From NCBI GenBank assembly GCA_026686845.1, contig JAIVEN010000020.1:9265501-9329500 (forward strand): DNA of 64,000 nt. Reading direction: 5' to 3'. The notes beneath the pieces were generated by a model, which did no database searches, had not been told where the DNA came from, and saw only the letters and a list, made by a program, of their open reading frames with translations. Within the stretch, counting starts at the first letter, position 1, and every line of letters begins with the position of its first letter. The position numbers were made by a program, and so were the translations under genes. The DNA comes from Adenanthera pavonina (lineage: Eukaryota; Streptophyta; Magnoliopsida; Fabales; Fabaceae). Below, one piece after another: positions 49,701-62,023 of this stretch.

Positions 49701-51278
49701 CTAAAATTCCTGAGATGTGCAATTGGCTTCAAATGGGCAGCAATCTTGTCGAAATGAGCTTCGGCAAGAGACGATGTTTCTTGGAGTCAGCCTTCTCGAT
49801 CGGTTCTTAAGCAAAGGATACTTCAAAACCAAAAAGAACCTTCAAATTGTTGGAATAGCCTGCCTCACGTTGGCCACCAGGATCGAAGAAAACCAACCCA
49901 ATAACAGGTAAATGATTTAACCATTTCATTTCTTGCTTGGATTCCTAGCTGTCAAAGGGGTGACGAGTTGTTTTCATCATATTGCTTTGGATGGCCTGTT
50001 GGCCAAGTATCTGGCTATAGAACCCTGAGATTATAGACTAGAGAAATAGATTATTAGTTGGCTGAAACTGAAGTGGAGAAGCCATATGTAATCGAATCAC
50101 CAGATTAGTTGGATTCTTTTTTATTTGATTGCATGCTAACATTAAGTCATTTCTTGAGCATTGTAGCGTGCGGCAGAAGAATTTCTACATAGGAAGCACC
50201 GTGTATAGCAGATGTGAAGTAGTAGCTATGGAATGGATGGTGCAGGAGGTGCTCAGCTTCCAGTGTTTTCGGCCCACCATTTACAATTTCTTGTGGTAAA
50301 ATATTTTTCTTTAAATTCTTTCTTATTACCCGTCTAGCCTGTGTCATCTGAATTTCAAATAAGGTTTTCTAGCCAGCTAATATATAAGTAGAGGATATCA
50401 GCAAAGCATTGAATTTATATTTATTTGAGCTGTGTGTAATATTACAGGTTCTACCTAAAAGCTGCTGGAGCTGATGCAAAAGTGGAGAAGAGGGTCAAGT
50501 TTCTTGCAATGCTGGCCCTGTCAGCTCAAGAGCAGACGTGCTACTTGCCCTCAACAGTTGCTGCTGCACTTGTAATCCTGGGTTGCTTAGAAGTCAATGA
50601 AAATGCATCTCACAAAGTCATTGGGGTAATTGTTATTACAGTACACTAATTGATTCTTAAATACATTAGTCAACGGCTATGCATCTTTTGACACTGCAGG
50701 GCTAATTATAATTTCAATGAGCAAAGTTAGACGTGCCTCAACCATTCTAGTTTTCTTTGGTCTTTCCTTAATAATTTTGCACACAAATTTAACCCAAATA
50801 TAAGGTTTAGATAAAACAGGACCTCCATGGTGTAATTTACAAATTTGTCTGTAGACTCGAGAGCTGAAGTATGATATGGTTTACACTGTTCAGATTCTAG
50901 GTTTTCACCCTTTTCGTTTGAATGGTGTATTTTGTATGTGCTTACTGTCCTTCCGGTATGAGAACTAAAAGGATTAAATAGTGTAGATAATTCATTTTAT
51001 GATTTTGCAGATCCACGTGAGATCAAATGACGAGAATTTGCACAAATGCATAGAGGTATGAATTTTTATCATTTGTTAGTCAAACTTATTTCTATTATTT
51101 TTTCAGTCACAAACACTAGTGTGTATGACGAGAAGAACCCTACACTAGAAGAGTATTATATTATAAATTTTATTTCACTTGTCCTATTATTGGCATTTTG
51201 TTAATAAATAATGAGAATGAACTCGGTATTATCTTTTTCTTGCAACAGAGTCTGGAGTGGTTGTTGCGCTATCTATGA
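46754..51278 (+). CDS. SDS: SDS-type meiotic cyclin (SOLO DANCERS), seven exons
   Basis: Exons are 46754-47833, 48099-48269, 49741-49907, 50167-50295, 50448-50625, 51011-51055 and 51249-51278; all junctions are GT-AG, giving 599 residues (Arabidopsis SDS is about 578). SDS is a meiosis-specific cyclin needed for homologue pairing and recombination, probably with a CDK partner. Exon 1 encodes a long, Ser/Glu-rich N-terminus with a basic, nuclear-signal-like cluster ('RLKRKLE', 'RKKLRSKLPRRRR'). The cyclin box starts in exon 2 ('SQMVHWIVE') and continues with 'ETMFLGVSLLDRFLSKG' and 'LATRIEENQP' in exon 3, then 'VVAMEWMVQEVLSF' and 'PTIYNFLW' in exon 4. The C-terminal cyclin fold in exon 5 has 'YLPSTVAAALVIL'. 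It ends 'SLEWLLRYL'. The start is the first Met after the TATA box. Intron 2 holds a Stowaway MITE. No lesions were seen. Confidence 0.92.
48540..48800. other. GC-richer island inside SDS intron 2
   Basis: About 260 bp of much more balanced composition, with many CG dinucleotides, sits between AT-rich intron stretches. Short overlapping reading frames on both strands match nothing I recognise. It may be a transposon-derived fragment or a conserved intronic element. Confidence 0.3.
49126..49395. mobile_element. Stowaway MITE in SDS intron 2
   Basis: It is flanked by TA on both sides (49124-49125, 49396-49397). Ends are 'ctccttccgtttcttaata' and the inverted 'ctccctccgtttcaattta', the Stowaway terminus. 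It is 270 bp and the same family, in inverted orientation, as the copy at 59251. Confidence 0.9.
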
Positions 51279-53771
51279 TAGATAGCACACTAGCTGACAA
51301 GGGGGATATGTACTTACAATTTCTTTCTGTTCGTTGCGAATTATTTTTATTTGTCTAAAATACAAATGCAGCATAAAAGGAAGGTCATTGAAAATGGCCT
51401 TTCTTTGGCCTCCATGCCTTATCATGAATATTGAAAACATCTCATTCTCTAACCTTTCTGACAGAGAAAATTATATTCTTTTGGCCATGTAACCCTAAAA
51501 ATAGCTGGCTGTTGTAAACTGTCCATAGTTATTAAAGAGAGCACATATGGACCTCTTTTTATTGGAACTCTTTTTATTTGTTGTTGTTACAGTCAAGATG
51601 TCCTTAGATGTCTTACCTTTGTTTGCTGTCATATCCCAACATGAGGAGGATAAGAGACCACATTGTTATTGTACTGAATTACAAACTAAGTACCCGTTTG
51701 GTTACCTTTTTATAAAAGATCTGTTAGAATAATTATAATTTACAAAAATGAAGTTTGAATAAAAGTAGAGAAATTTACCATAAACATGTTTGGTTAAAAA
51801 AGGAAAAAATGATAGTTAGAAACCACGGTTTTGGTAAACCAAACAGGCCCTAACTATATTCAAAATTTTATCATCTTGTGTTATGATTCCTTCTTTCCTG
51901 AGGAAACATTTTCTTTTGTTATCTCCTTGCAATGTTTTATCATACTTGCCCAGATAAAAATAAATGAATAAAAAGCACATAAGCTAGAAGAAAAGTTTGT
52001 TTTCATTAGGTTTGACCAACGTGAAAACAGATGATGAATTGTAGAATTTTGCTTGATCACAGAATGGCTTATTTGGGTGCATAAAGCTTGTTCCGCTTCA
52101 ATGAACATAGTTGTAACATGTGAAAACAAATACATGATAATAGTTCAAGTTATTTTGGTTTTCTTGTCTGTGCCAATAAATTAGTGTCTTGCTTGATTTA
52201 TTTACTATTGAGATACAATTTTTTTTTTTTTTGCCTGATTGGCTGGATCTGCTGGGTAATTGACATCTTGATCTTTAAAGGATGGCTAGTAAAAAATATG
52301 GTGTAATAATTGTAAAAAGAAAGAATCAAACATACATAGTTAACAATGTCAATTTCTGATCGAATGAAATAATGGTAGAAAGAAAGAACCAAAAAACTTG
52401 GTTAACAATCTCAATCTTCTTTTCTTCTCTCAATCACACTCTGCCTACATACATAGTTAGCTAAGTGAAAGCCTAAAGAGTGAAGACAAATTGTTACGAT
52501 TTTTATCACCTATTATCATTAATATATTTGTCATAATTTCCTTCTCATTTTCATTTTCCTGTCAAACAAAATGAACAGCAAATCAAATGACTGTAAGATT
52601 TCAGGCACCAACATATATCCACTTGTAAGTAGTTATAGGCCTTACATAAAGCTATTATTTTTTCTATCTTCAGTTATGGCCTCTTTTAAGCATACCATAG
52701 TTGCACAATTGCAAGTTGCGTATGAAAATGAGGAAGCGAGGCGATTTAAAATGATCTTCACTTCTTAGCTGGGTTGAAGGTAACCCTTTGAGTTGTCAAC
52801 AGGAAGCAAAGACCTCAAGAAATTGCAATGCGAAAACAATAGAAAATCAAGAAAAACAAGGAGACAAAGATATAAGCCAAAAGGTATAAGCTTTATAACC
52901 TATGCTCTTTTTATCACTAGAAAGGAAACCGAAAGTGATAATACCTTCTTTGCTTCCTAGAAAGAAACTGACATCAGTGATAGTACATAGAACATCTCGT
53001 ACTATTCAGTGTAAGACTAAAATATATATTACCTTGATCTTCATCAAGTGATGGCAAAATGGTCTCGATGGCCAATCACAGCTCTGCACAAATTTAAATT
53101 TAAATTAGTTAAAATGCCAATGCCAGTATCTCCGCTTCAACTTTGGGTCATTTACTAATAGTTCATTGCACTTTCAAAACCCAATAAAAAGGGGTCAGTT
53201 TATTTCACACTTAGCGTTGTTGCTTCTCATATGCCACTCGAAATTCTTCTATAATTGACATGGCAAGTTCTGATTTGTCCCTAACACCAGCCACTTTGGG
53301 ACTTAACAGAGAAGTTTGAAATGAACAATTGAGTAATGATATTAAGATTTAAATAAGCAAATTGAAATGTGAAAAATGAGAACCTACTTTACAGTTTTGG
53401 AAGTTCATGAATTGTTTGCAAATGACTCAAAGTTTGAGAAGGGCTTTAGAATTTTTCTTTTAATGCTACGTTGATGATAATGCATGCATACAATGCCCTG
53501 CATGGTGTCTTTGAGGGGAAAATTGTGTAGAGAAAAAGCAAATCCTGTAAAATATTAAAAAATAGCAATTACTCTTAATCCATATAATATTGACCCAAAT
53601 TGAGAAATCAGGTCTGTCAAACAACTTTTAGATCATAATAAGTTTATAACAATCAACAGGACTGATCACCAAACGAACTTGAGGAAACTGAAGACTGAGT
53701 TGAGTATAAGCATTCAAAAAATCAATCCCTCTGTACTGGTGAGGATGTACAGAATAGGAAGTCAGTTCAAG
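51279..53771. other. Intergenic DNA between convergent SDS and BPA1-like genes
   Basis: The two genes end towards each other here, so both 3' UTRs lie inside. One hAT-like MITE is present (51689-51851). No further gene was recognised; the short reading frames are AT-rich and show no family resemblance. Confidence 0.5.
51689..51851. mobile_element. Small hAT-like MITE, copy 3
   Basis: Left end 'cccgtttggttacc' and inverted right end 'gggcctgtttggtttacc' form terminal inverted repeats. Internal blocks match, in opposite orientation, the copies at 6857 and 8283. Flanks 'ctaagta' and 'ctaacta' differ at one base and may be an aged target duplication. Confidence 0.6.
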
Positions 53772-56700
53772 TCATGCAACTCCCGGTTTACTGTCATTGG
53801 CTGAATTAACAGGAACTACAGGACGGCTCCCAGCTTCATCATTGATCCCTTCCTTTTCCTTCTGAATGATCTCCTTCTTTTCAACATCAGCCTGTTCAAC
53901 CTTCTCCTTTGTCTTTGAGCCGACATCCCCAGCAGCCTTTGTAACAGCAGTAAAGGCATTTGACATCCATGAAGCTCCACTCGATACGTAAGGATTACTC
54001 ATGACAGCAGACACAGCACTACTTGCCTTTGGCCCAGCAGCAGCAAGGGCAGACTTCGCCTTTTCAGAAACCTGAAACCTTTCATCCATCTCTCTCACCT
54101 TTTCATTGGCAATAGCTGTGCCAATTTTTAATTTATCACTTAAACCCATTCTCTGGTCAATGGAAGCAACAGTGGCAGAAGCATTTGAGATCAAGTGATG
54201 ACGTTCATCAAAGGATCTTGCCCTGTTAAGTGCATCCTTTCCTAAAATTAAACCCCTGGCAAGCATGGAATTTGCCACATCTTCAGCCTTCTTAAATACA
54301 GTAGCAGTTTGCTTTTTATCCTGAAGGGACCATTATACATTAAAAGCTTCATTAAAGGATTATCAGGATTTGATACTTATAGAAATTAAGAAAATTATAA
54401 GCTAGCTGAGATTCTCCATCTTGCTCAAGCATTCAAAATTATGTGCTTTTCAAATTGTACAGAAATCTTTTCTGAATGGGACATAATTAGATAATTGCTA
54501 GGGTACATTCGGTAATTGTACGTACATAATCTCATGGAAAATATTAAAATAGAAAAAAGAAAAAGGTAAAAGCATCTGAATGAATATTCTTTTCATGTTA
54601 TTGATATAGATAATAACGGAGAAAGGAACTGGCTTGTCATGCGCTTAAGTTGCTGAAGTCATCAGCCCAAAGAAATCTGAAATCTAATAAATCAATACCT
54701 AGACAAAGATATTGAACACCCTAGAAGTTAGCTGCGGTAGTGAAGCAATATGTTTCAAAACTTAATTGTACAAAGACTGAGTCCCTAACAATTTAGCAAT
54801 GCTAACTTACTGACACTGAGAAGAACCAAGGAAAAAACATGTACAGGTATTTAGATTTGTTTATCATAGTCAACAATATAAATGTATTAAGTTCAGCACT
54901 ATGAAGTATGATGATACTCAATTACAGGCAAGATATATGATTAAATTTGGGCTTATGATCTGGTACTTACTGGGGTAGAGGGGAGAGCTTCTTGAGGCAG
55001 CTGGTAGTCCTCAGCAAGTGTAATACTGACATAAAGATCGCCTATTTTGGAACCCTATCAAAAGAGAAAAATATAGCAAATAACTTTTTTTTTTAAAAAA
55101 TAAACTTAAAGTATCTGTTTTTGTCATTTCTTTTATTTTCTTTTTTTTAAGAAAAAATATTATATTTATCAATTATCAATTGCCTATATAGATATATTGC
55201 ACACATTGATATAATGTATGTAATTACTAAGAAATATACTGGAAAAATTATCAATGCAAAAATTTTAATGTTAAGAAATATACTGTCAAGAGTCGTGCTG
55301 TCTCTGCCCCCTGTGACTCCTTAAAAGTAACATAAGCAATGTGGGTGCTCTCACTTTCCCTGCAGAAAAACCACCCAAGATATTGAAAATGACCTTTAAG
55401 GTAATATGATAATGATAAAGCGGTGTTTGGTTAGCAGAAAGATTTTATTTTATCAGGAATGTGGGGTTTGGAATGTTATATTCCTATATACAGTAGCCAG
55501 ATTGAAAAATATCTCAGGAATTGTGCATTCCCTTGTCTTAAGGACACTATGTAATCCATTCTTTGAGGAAGAGTAGTTGTTGTCCTGGCAATGTTAGATT
55601 TTGATCTATAATGGCACTTTTGTTGATTTTGACGATTGGATCTCTAACCTGCATGAAGCTGGAATTGCTGGTCGGCCATACGGCAATGCACTTGTTCTCA
55701 GGCCCAAAAAGGGAGCAAGCAGAGAGAACATAAGATGCTACAGGGTAAGAGCTTAGAGTCATGATGCATCATGGTGGGTTAAGGGCTTAATAGATCCAAA
55801 TTCTTCATGTGTAGCCTTATTTATATATTGCCAAGCACATGAATTCCAGTTTCTCTTCCTCCTCTATAAGAATGTAAATTACAAAATCCAACATAAGAGG
55901 AGTCAATATAGAAGAAGAGGTTGCAACTTTGGTTTCACCAACGATTCATCAGCAGTGTACAAAATGAGAATCCAACAAATATGCCCCTGTACCTTTTACC
56001 ATTTCATTCACTCTCCTCGGACCAGTTGACCTAACATTTTTCTCTCAAACTTTCTTCCCTGACGGTATGTTGGAGGTTGTGGTCAAGGAAAGCAAAGCAA
56101 CTAAATGTTATTTTGCAACTTGTGAGATATAAGCACACGTAGCTTTTCCTGTGTATCGGTTATATTATGTTGTTTGTGAATAACTATTCATTGGTGTGCC
56201 AAAATTCTAAAGCTGGCATTTATCAACAATTACATTATCTATGGCTGAGTAATATAAGAAGGCATCTTGTATGAAAGAGAGTAATAAGTAATTATCAATT
56301 TTGGAATAAAAATTCATTAAGGATATTTCTCCAAAAGTTGTGCAAGAACTAAGATTCCAAGGACAAATGTTATTGAACCAAACAAATGTAATTCTCAAGA
56401 ATAATAAACCTGTCCCTGCACTCTAAATGCCCCCTTAGAAAGCATCTAATAAACTGTCAATCTGACGATGGTATCCTGGATGCAATGTAACATCCAAGAT
56501 GTCTATGTTTGGTACAATAGCATCCAATATGCTTGTTGTCATGATGTCTACCGAGATTAACAAAAGGCACAAGATGAAACCATTTTGTATGGTATCTCAA
56601 ACCACCCAGAAGCCATGGGGACCTCATATCCCTGCACTTTTAGCTTTAAGTTTTGTTAAATACCAGTTATATCCTTATAAAAACTTTCAAATGGCATACC

Positions 56701-58361
56701 AAACCCATAATATTGAAGACCATATCTTTTACCTTGGTATCCTACATCATGGTATCTGAGATATCAAGGAATATGATATAACATTGTACCACATGACTCC
56801 CTATAAGAATGCATCATGATATATACTACGCTGCTGTTCTAACCTTTTCAACTCAATGTGTCGAATATCACCAGAGGATGAAAAGAATTCTTTAATATCT
56901 TTCTCAGAAGCAGTCATTGACAAGTTGCTAATCTTAACTGTTTTTATCTGTAAAAAGTAAAAAAGAGGAATCAGCTTTGGTAAATCTCCATTGAGGGATA
57001 ACTAAAACTGGATGACAAACTCTTCAAATTGGTCATTAATTAAAATATCAACATGGGGCACATATAAGAATTATTTTTTAGACTAAACCTTGAACATTAA
57101 ACCAAAAGGCAGAATGTAGCATAGCCAGAAGACACAAGATATCAATGAAAATAAACTGGAATTAGTCTTTGTTTGAGACAGTTTGAGTCCCCTATGCCTG
57201 TATGCATTTTAAATATGAGATCTATAACTAGTTTTCCAACAGTGCTGCTGCATTTGAGCAGTTTTATTGTCAATGGTATGTATGCAAATCTAATGTTCAC
57301 GTTGGAATCCCTACAATTGATTCCTTAAACATGCATAGGAAACATCATAACCTAACCAATTTCATTATATGAAAACGTTTTTCTCACACTTGAACTATTG
57401 TTTGTCCAATTTGGCGTGGCTGTAGACTGTGGAATTGCTTCAACCTGCTGTTCAGTATGTTGTACTGGGGCCTGCACATTAAATGCTAAATTAGGTGTTT
57501 CTAGGGTGATATTCTGTAAATCAGGGAACTTAACAAGCAGTGACGTGCGGAAAAAGTAATATAAATGCATCAAGGCAAACAGCTAGAGCAAAGTTGTTTT
57601 CTATTCCTCATTAATAAAGAAGATCCAATAGAAGATACAAGTCCTGAATGAAATAATGGAAAAAATAATGAAATTATATGAAAGATAGAGTGGTCGGTAA
57701 GCAGGAAACTAAAGCTCCATAAGTACTTTCTGCAGAGCTTAAAAATAAAGCATGTACATAAAGAGTTAATAAGTCAAGAGAGAAAAGTTATTCTTGACGA
57801 CAATCAACAAGTTAGTGTTCAACTGAAAAGCAGCAATGGAAATGGCATAAAATTTACAAATCCATTTCAAGCATATCAATTCACTTTTTTTTAATTGAAA
57901 TTAAGTAACGAAATATACAATTTTTTTTTTAATTTCAAAAGTTGAGATATTATTCCCCTTAAAGAAGACCAACTTGGCAACAAGTGAATGAAAACAAATG
58001 GAGAGAGCATACGTTGATATATTATTTAAGAAAAATAAGGAAAAAAGATAACAGAGAGCTGTGAATCTTTAAACAACTGTTCAACACCCATTGTTTTTTA
58101 TTTCACATGCACATTATACATATTCATTATACATGTAAATACATAACGCTAAGGAGTTGATTTACACACGACACAAGCGCCAACCGAACAAAAAAAAAAA
58201 GAGCGAAATCAAAGAAACCAAAATAGGATCCGAAGCGAAGCAACTTTCGCAGGACAACGAATTCTACAGCTTCAAAATTCACAGCAATTAGAAAGAAGAA
58301 TGTGCGACGAACACAGCAGATCTAAGCAAGAGCACGTCGAAATCGTCAAACTTACCGACAT
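53772..58361 (-). CDS. RRM protein of the BPA1 (binding partner of ACD11) family, six exons
   Basis: Coding exons (minus strand) are 58361-58356 (only Met-Ser), 57471-57388, 56947-56844, 55359-55284, 55054-54971 and 54320-53772; all are GT-AG, and the joined frame gives 300 residues. The RRM spans about residues 31-105 ('IKTVKISNLSMTASEKDIKEFF', 'THIAYVTFKESQGAETARLL'). The C-terminal half has the family's helical region ('SMLARGLILGKDAL', 'SFDERHHLISNASATVASID', 'NEKVREMDERFQVSEK', 'AAGDVGSKTKEKVEQ') and a charged tail. Relatives in Arabidopsis bind ACD11, a sphingolipid-transfer protein that restrains cell death; that this one does so is inferred from homology. The 30-residue segment before the RRM (exon 2) is Gln/Thr-rich. 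The leader on the minus strand contains a CT run (58420-58450). Confidence 0.88.
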
Positions 58362-58429
58362 TTTGCGATCATGCAAGAGTTTTCCCAGAACCAACAGCGA
58401 CGGTTGCGAGCAATGATGTGTGTGTGTGA

Positions 58430-58450
58430 GAGTGAGAGAGAGAGAGAGAA
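58430..58450 (-). promoter_or_regulatory. CT/GA-rich leader of the BPA1-like gene
   Basis: A pyrimidine run (TCTCTCTCTCTCTC on the minus strand) followed by an ACAC run lies 60-90 bp upstream of the start codon. Such runs are common in plant 5' leaders and core promoters. Confidence 0.4.
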
Positions 58451-58523
58451 TGAGAATGTTGGTGAGGAAGGAAAAGGGTGGTGGTTGTGATGGAAGGAAA
58501 TGGGAGGTAGTTCCTAATTTAAT

Positions 58524-59560
58524 CAACCCAACATGAAGATTAGTTTTGGCCGTTACTTGTATGATTTTCCACTCCGAGATTTCGTTGGATCTGCTCTGAA
58601 AAAAAAATTAATAGAGGGGACAGACCAAATTTACAATTTCTTCCCTTTTTTTTATGTAAAAAATAAATACTTCCTCATGTTTCAATTTTAAGATTTTTTT
58701 AATTATTTAATGAGTTGATAAGAATATAATTGATATCCTGTTAGGATGGTGTGGGTTCCAATTTAAACATAACTGCAAAAAAAAAATCATATTTCATCTT
58801 ATTCTTAATATAAAACTATTTTAACTAAATCGCATGAATTAAGAATTATAATTAAAACTAATTAAGTATCTTAATTTCTTTAAAAATTTCAATATTTTTT
58901 TAAAATCATCTTTATTCTTATTTAATTTTTTTTTCTCTTTAGATACATTAAATAAGAGTATTTTTTTAAAAATATATAATAAATATTGTCTCATATATTA
59001 TAAAGGGTCTTATATTTAGGATCAGAATAAAAAATATTATATATAGGATGAGAGGTAGTATTCAATATATAAGGATAATTTGCTAAAACTAACATGCATA
59101 AATATAAAAATTCTTTCATGTCCAAAAATGCTGGGAGAAAAATTTAGTTATTCCGTTGATTTTTTAACACAAGTTAAAAGGACAAATCCCACTTGAAAGG
59201 CTAAATTCAATTATATCAACCATGAAAGTTTGAGTAGACTTTAGAAAGTACTCCTTCCGTTTCAGTTTATAGTGCACTTTTAACTACCACACACATACCA
59301 AGACAATAATTAATAACTAATAAAATTTTTCATCTTTTTTCAAATTACCCTCATTAAATACTTTGGGAATGAAATATTTTAATAATAAACAAATATTTGG
59401 GTTTATTAATTAGGGGTAATCTTGAAAAAAGAAAAAAATTATACTACATAACCTGTAAAATACATTATATTATGAAACATTAATTTCTCAAAAAAGTATA
59501 TTATATAAGGAAATGGAGAGAGTACAATATTTGTATATATTTGTAAGAATTTATTTTTGA
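58524..59560. repeat. Tandem segmental duplication, unit 1
   Basis: It opens with 'acatgaagattagttttggc' and closes with 'gaatttatttttgatc'. It shares with unit 2, in order: the opening block and 'ctccgaga(t)ttcgttgg', 'caaatttacaatttc', 'atgtttcaattttaagatt', 'aaactaacatgcataaatat', 'agttattcc', 'gaaagta'. It contains the Stowaway copy at 59251 but lacks the foldback element of unit 2. Confidence 0.8.
59251..59522. mobile_element. Stowaway MITE in duplication unit 1
   Basis: It is flanked by TA (59249-59250, 59523-59524). The left end 'ctccttccgtttcagttta' and the inverted right end 'ctctctccatttccttata' are Stowaway termini. It is 272 bp, and its inverted complement matches the element at 49126 along its length. 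Confidence 0.88.
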
Positions 59561-59639
59561 TCAACCCCACATGAAGATTAGTTTTGGCCGGTACTTGTAC
59601 GATATTCCTCTCCGAGATCTCGTTGGTTGTGCTCTGAAC

Positions 59640-59648
59640 AAAAAAATA
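59640..59648. repeat. Nine-base target duplication of the foldback element (AAAAAAATA)
   Basis: AAAAAAATA abuts the first G of the element and recurs exactly at 61467-61475 just after its last C. Nine bases is the size produced by Mutator-superfamily transposases. Confidence 0.8.
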
Positions 59649-61466
59649 GGGGGAATTAATCATTGGGATCAAAATGTAGAATTAATTACATATTAAGACT
59701 AATCATTCATTTAATTATAATAAATGACCAAATATAATTAAATAAAATAAAAAAATTGTGCAATTACTAAAATACCCTTGAAACATACCTCCATTTATCC
59801 CACCATCATCGGCGAGCAGTCAATGGCAGCTAGGGATTAGTCAATAGCGTTGACCTAGGGTTGACTGGCCGGTGGTTACGATTAACGATCACCGGTGATC
59901 GGCCAACACCGGTCAACGGCATTAGTCAATGGTCACCAGTGACCAATCAACAACATCTAGTTATTAATTGTAAAATTAGAACATACAAATTAAAAAATAT
60001 AAATAAGTTGCAAATCCCTGATAAAGTTAAAATCTAATTGCTTCATATTAAAATTATGAAAATAAGTTGTAAAATTAGAATATGGAAGTTGCAAATATCT
60101 AAACTTAATTTGATGCCTATAAAGTTAAAATCCGATTCCTCCATATTAAAATTTGAAAAATAAGTTGCAAAATCAAAAGATGAGAATTATAAAATATGAG
60201 TAACATGTTGTAAATCCTGGAGCCAATTTAATATATATAAAGTTAAAATCTGATTACTTCATATTAAAATGCAGAAAATAAGTTGCAAAATAAGAACTAG
60301 AGAGTGGCAAAATGTGAGTAAGAAGTTAAAAATCCTGGAGCCAATTTGATATTTATAAAGTTAAAATTTAATTACTTCATGTTAAAATTTAGAAAATAAG
60401 TTGTAAAATTAGAACAAGAAAGTTGCAAAATATGAGTAAAAACTTATAAATCTCTGAAATCAATTTGACACTTATAAAGTTAAAATATGATTACTTCATG
60501 TTAAAATTTTGAAAATAAATTATAAAATTAGAACAGGAGAGTTGCAAAATGTTAGTAAAAAAGTTAAAATCAATTTAACACTTATGAAGTTAAAATCCGA
60601 TTATTCCATGTTAAAATTTGGAAAATAAGTTGCAAAATTAAAACAAGAGAGTTGCAAATTTCTAGAACCAATTTGATGCTTATAAAATTAAAATCCGATT
60701 TTAACCTTATCAGTATGGAATAATCAAATTTTAACTTTATTAATATCAAAGTGACTTCAGAGATTTTTAAATTTTTACTCACATTTTGCCACTCTCCTGT
60801 TCTTATTTTGTAACTTATTTTCTGAATTTTAACATGAAGTAATTAAATTTTAACTTTATATATATTAAATTGGCTCTAGGATTTGCAACATATTACTCAT
60901 ATTTTGCAACTCTCATTGTCTGATTTTACAACTTATTTTTCAAATTTTAATATAGAGAAATTAGATTTTAACTTTATAGGTATCAAATTGAGTTCAGGTA
61001 TTTGCAACTCTCATGTTCTGATTTTACAACTTATTTTCATAATTTTTACATAAAGCAATCAGATTTTAACTTTATCAAGAATTTACAATTTCTTACTCAT
61101 ATTTTACAACTCGCATGTTTTGATTTTGCAATTGATAATGAGCTGCCGTTAATTGATCACCGGCTACCGTTAACCAGTGTTGACCAGTGCCGGTGACCAT
61201 TGACCAACGTTGACCGATCATCGGTGATCATTGACCATAGCCACTGGCCGGTCAACCCCTTGGTCATCACCATTGACCGGTTGCAGTAGTAGTTGACCGG
61301 CCGCCGACGATGGTGGGGTAAATGAAGGGATGTCTCAGGGGTATTTTAGTAATTGCATAATTTTTTATATCATTTAATTATATTTGGTCATTTATTGTAA
61401 TTAAATGAACAGTTGGCCTCAATATGTAATTAATTCTATATCTTGATCCCAATGAGTAATTCCCCC
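59649..61466. mobile_element. Foldback Mutator-like element, non-autonomous, 1818 bp
   Basis: The ends GGGGGAATTA...TAATTCCCCC are inverted. The arms match over about 300 bp: an AT-rich outer part ('aattaattacatatt', 'aataaatgaccaaatataat') and a GC-rich inner part full of TTGAC/GTCAA and the palindrome GATCACCGGTGATC. The interior is an array of about 118-bp units carrying 'ataaagttaaaat', seven direct (about 60018 to 60677) and about four inverted (60726 to 61060), so nearly the entire element can fold on itself. There is no coding capacity; it would need a transposase from elsewhere. The superfamily assignment rests on the 9-bp duplication and long inverted arms. Confidence 0.85.
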
Positions 61467-61650
61467 AAAAAAATAATTATAGAAGAGAGAGACTAAATGT
61501 ACAATTTCCTTTTTTTTTTTTCTTGAAAAAAAAATTTTCTAATGTTTCAATTTTAAGATTAAGTTTGATGAGTCAATAAGGATATGACCATTTGGGTTCA
61601 AATTCTACTGCTAATTTGAAAATTTTGTTTGTCATAATTTGTTTGTACCT

Positions 61651-61690
61651 CTATATATATATATATATATCTGTGTGTGTGTGTGTGTTT
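61651..61690. repeat. (TA)n(TG)n compound microsatellite
   Basis: A TA run is followed by a TG run on the plus strand. Its inverted counterpart lies at about 62153. Confidence 0.9.
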
Positions 61691-62023
61691 GAACCCCATC
61701 ATTTAATGACCCCTTCTCAACTTATTTAAACTTGAAAATCTTTTTGTCCATGAGAGAAAATCCTTATGTATGTAACACATATTTTCTCCAATTTTAAATG
61801 TAAAAATAAATAACTAATTTATATGAATTAATAATTATAGTTAAAAATAATTAATCCTTTTAAATATGTCCCCAATTGAAAAAAAGTTTCTCAAAATACT
61901 CTTAAACTAATGTATATACCACTGAATTTCTCTATAATAGAAAAGTATTAATCTATATTTAATAAAAGATATAATAAAAAATAAATAAATACAAAGAAAT
62001 TATATTTATTTCTCACATTTTGA

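Noticed and set aside
52571..52768. Short plus-strand ORF of 65 residues between SDS and the BPA1-like gene
   Set aside because: There is no family similarity and it is typical of chance frames in AT-rich DNA; it also lies where 3' UTRs or spacer are expected.
58680..59060. Possible further Stowaway with ends 'acttcctcatgtttcaat' and 'gatgagaggtagtatt'
   Set aside because: The ends are too diverged from each other. Part of the left end recurs in duplication unit 2 as ordinary duplicated sequence, so it predates any such insertion or is coincidental.
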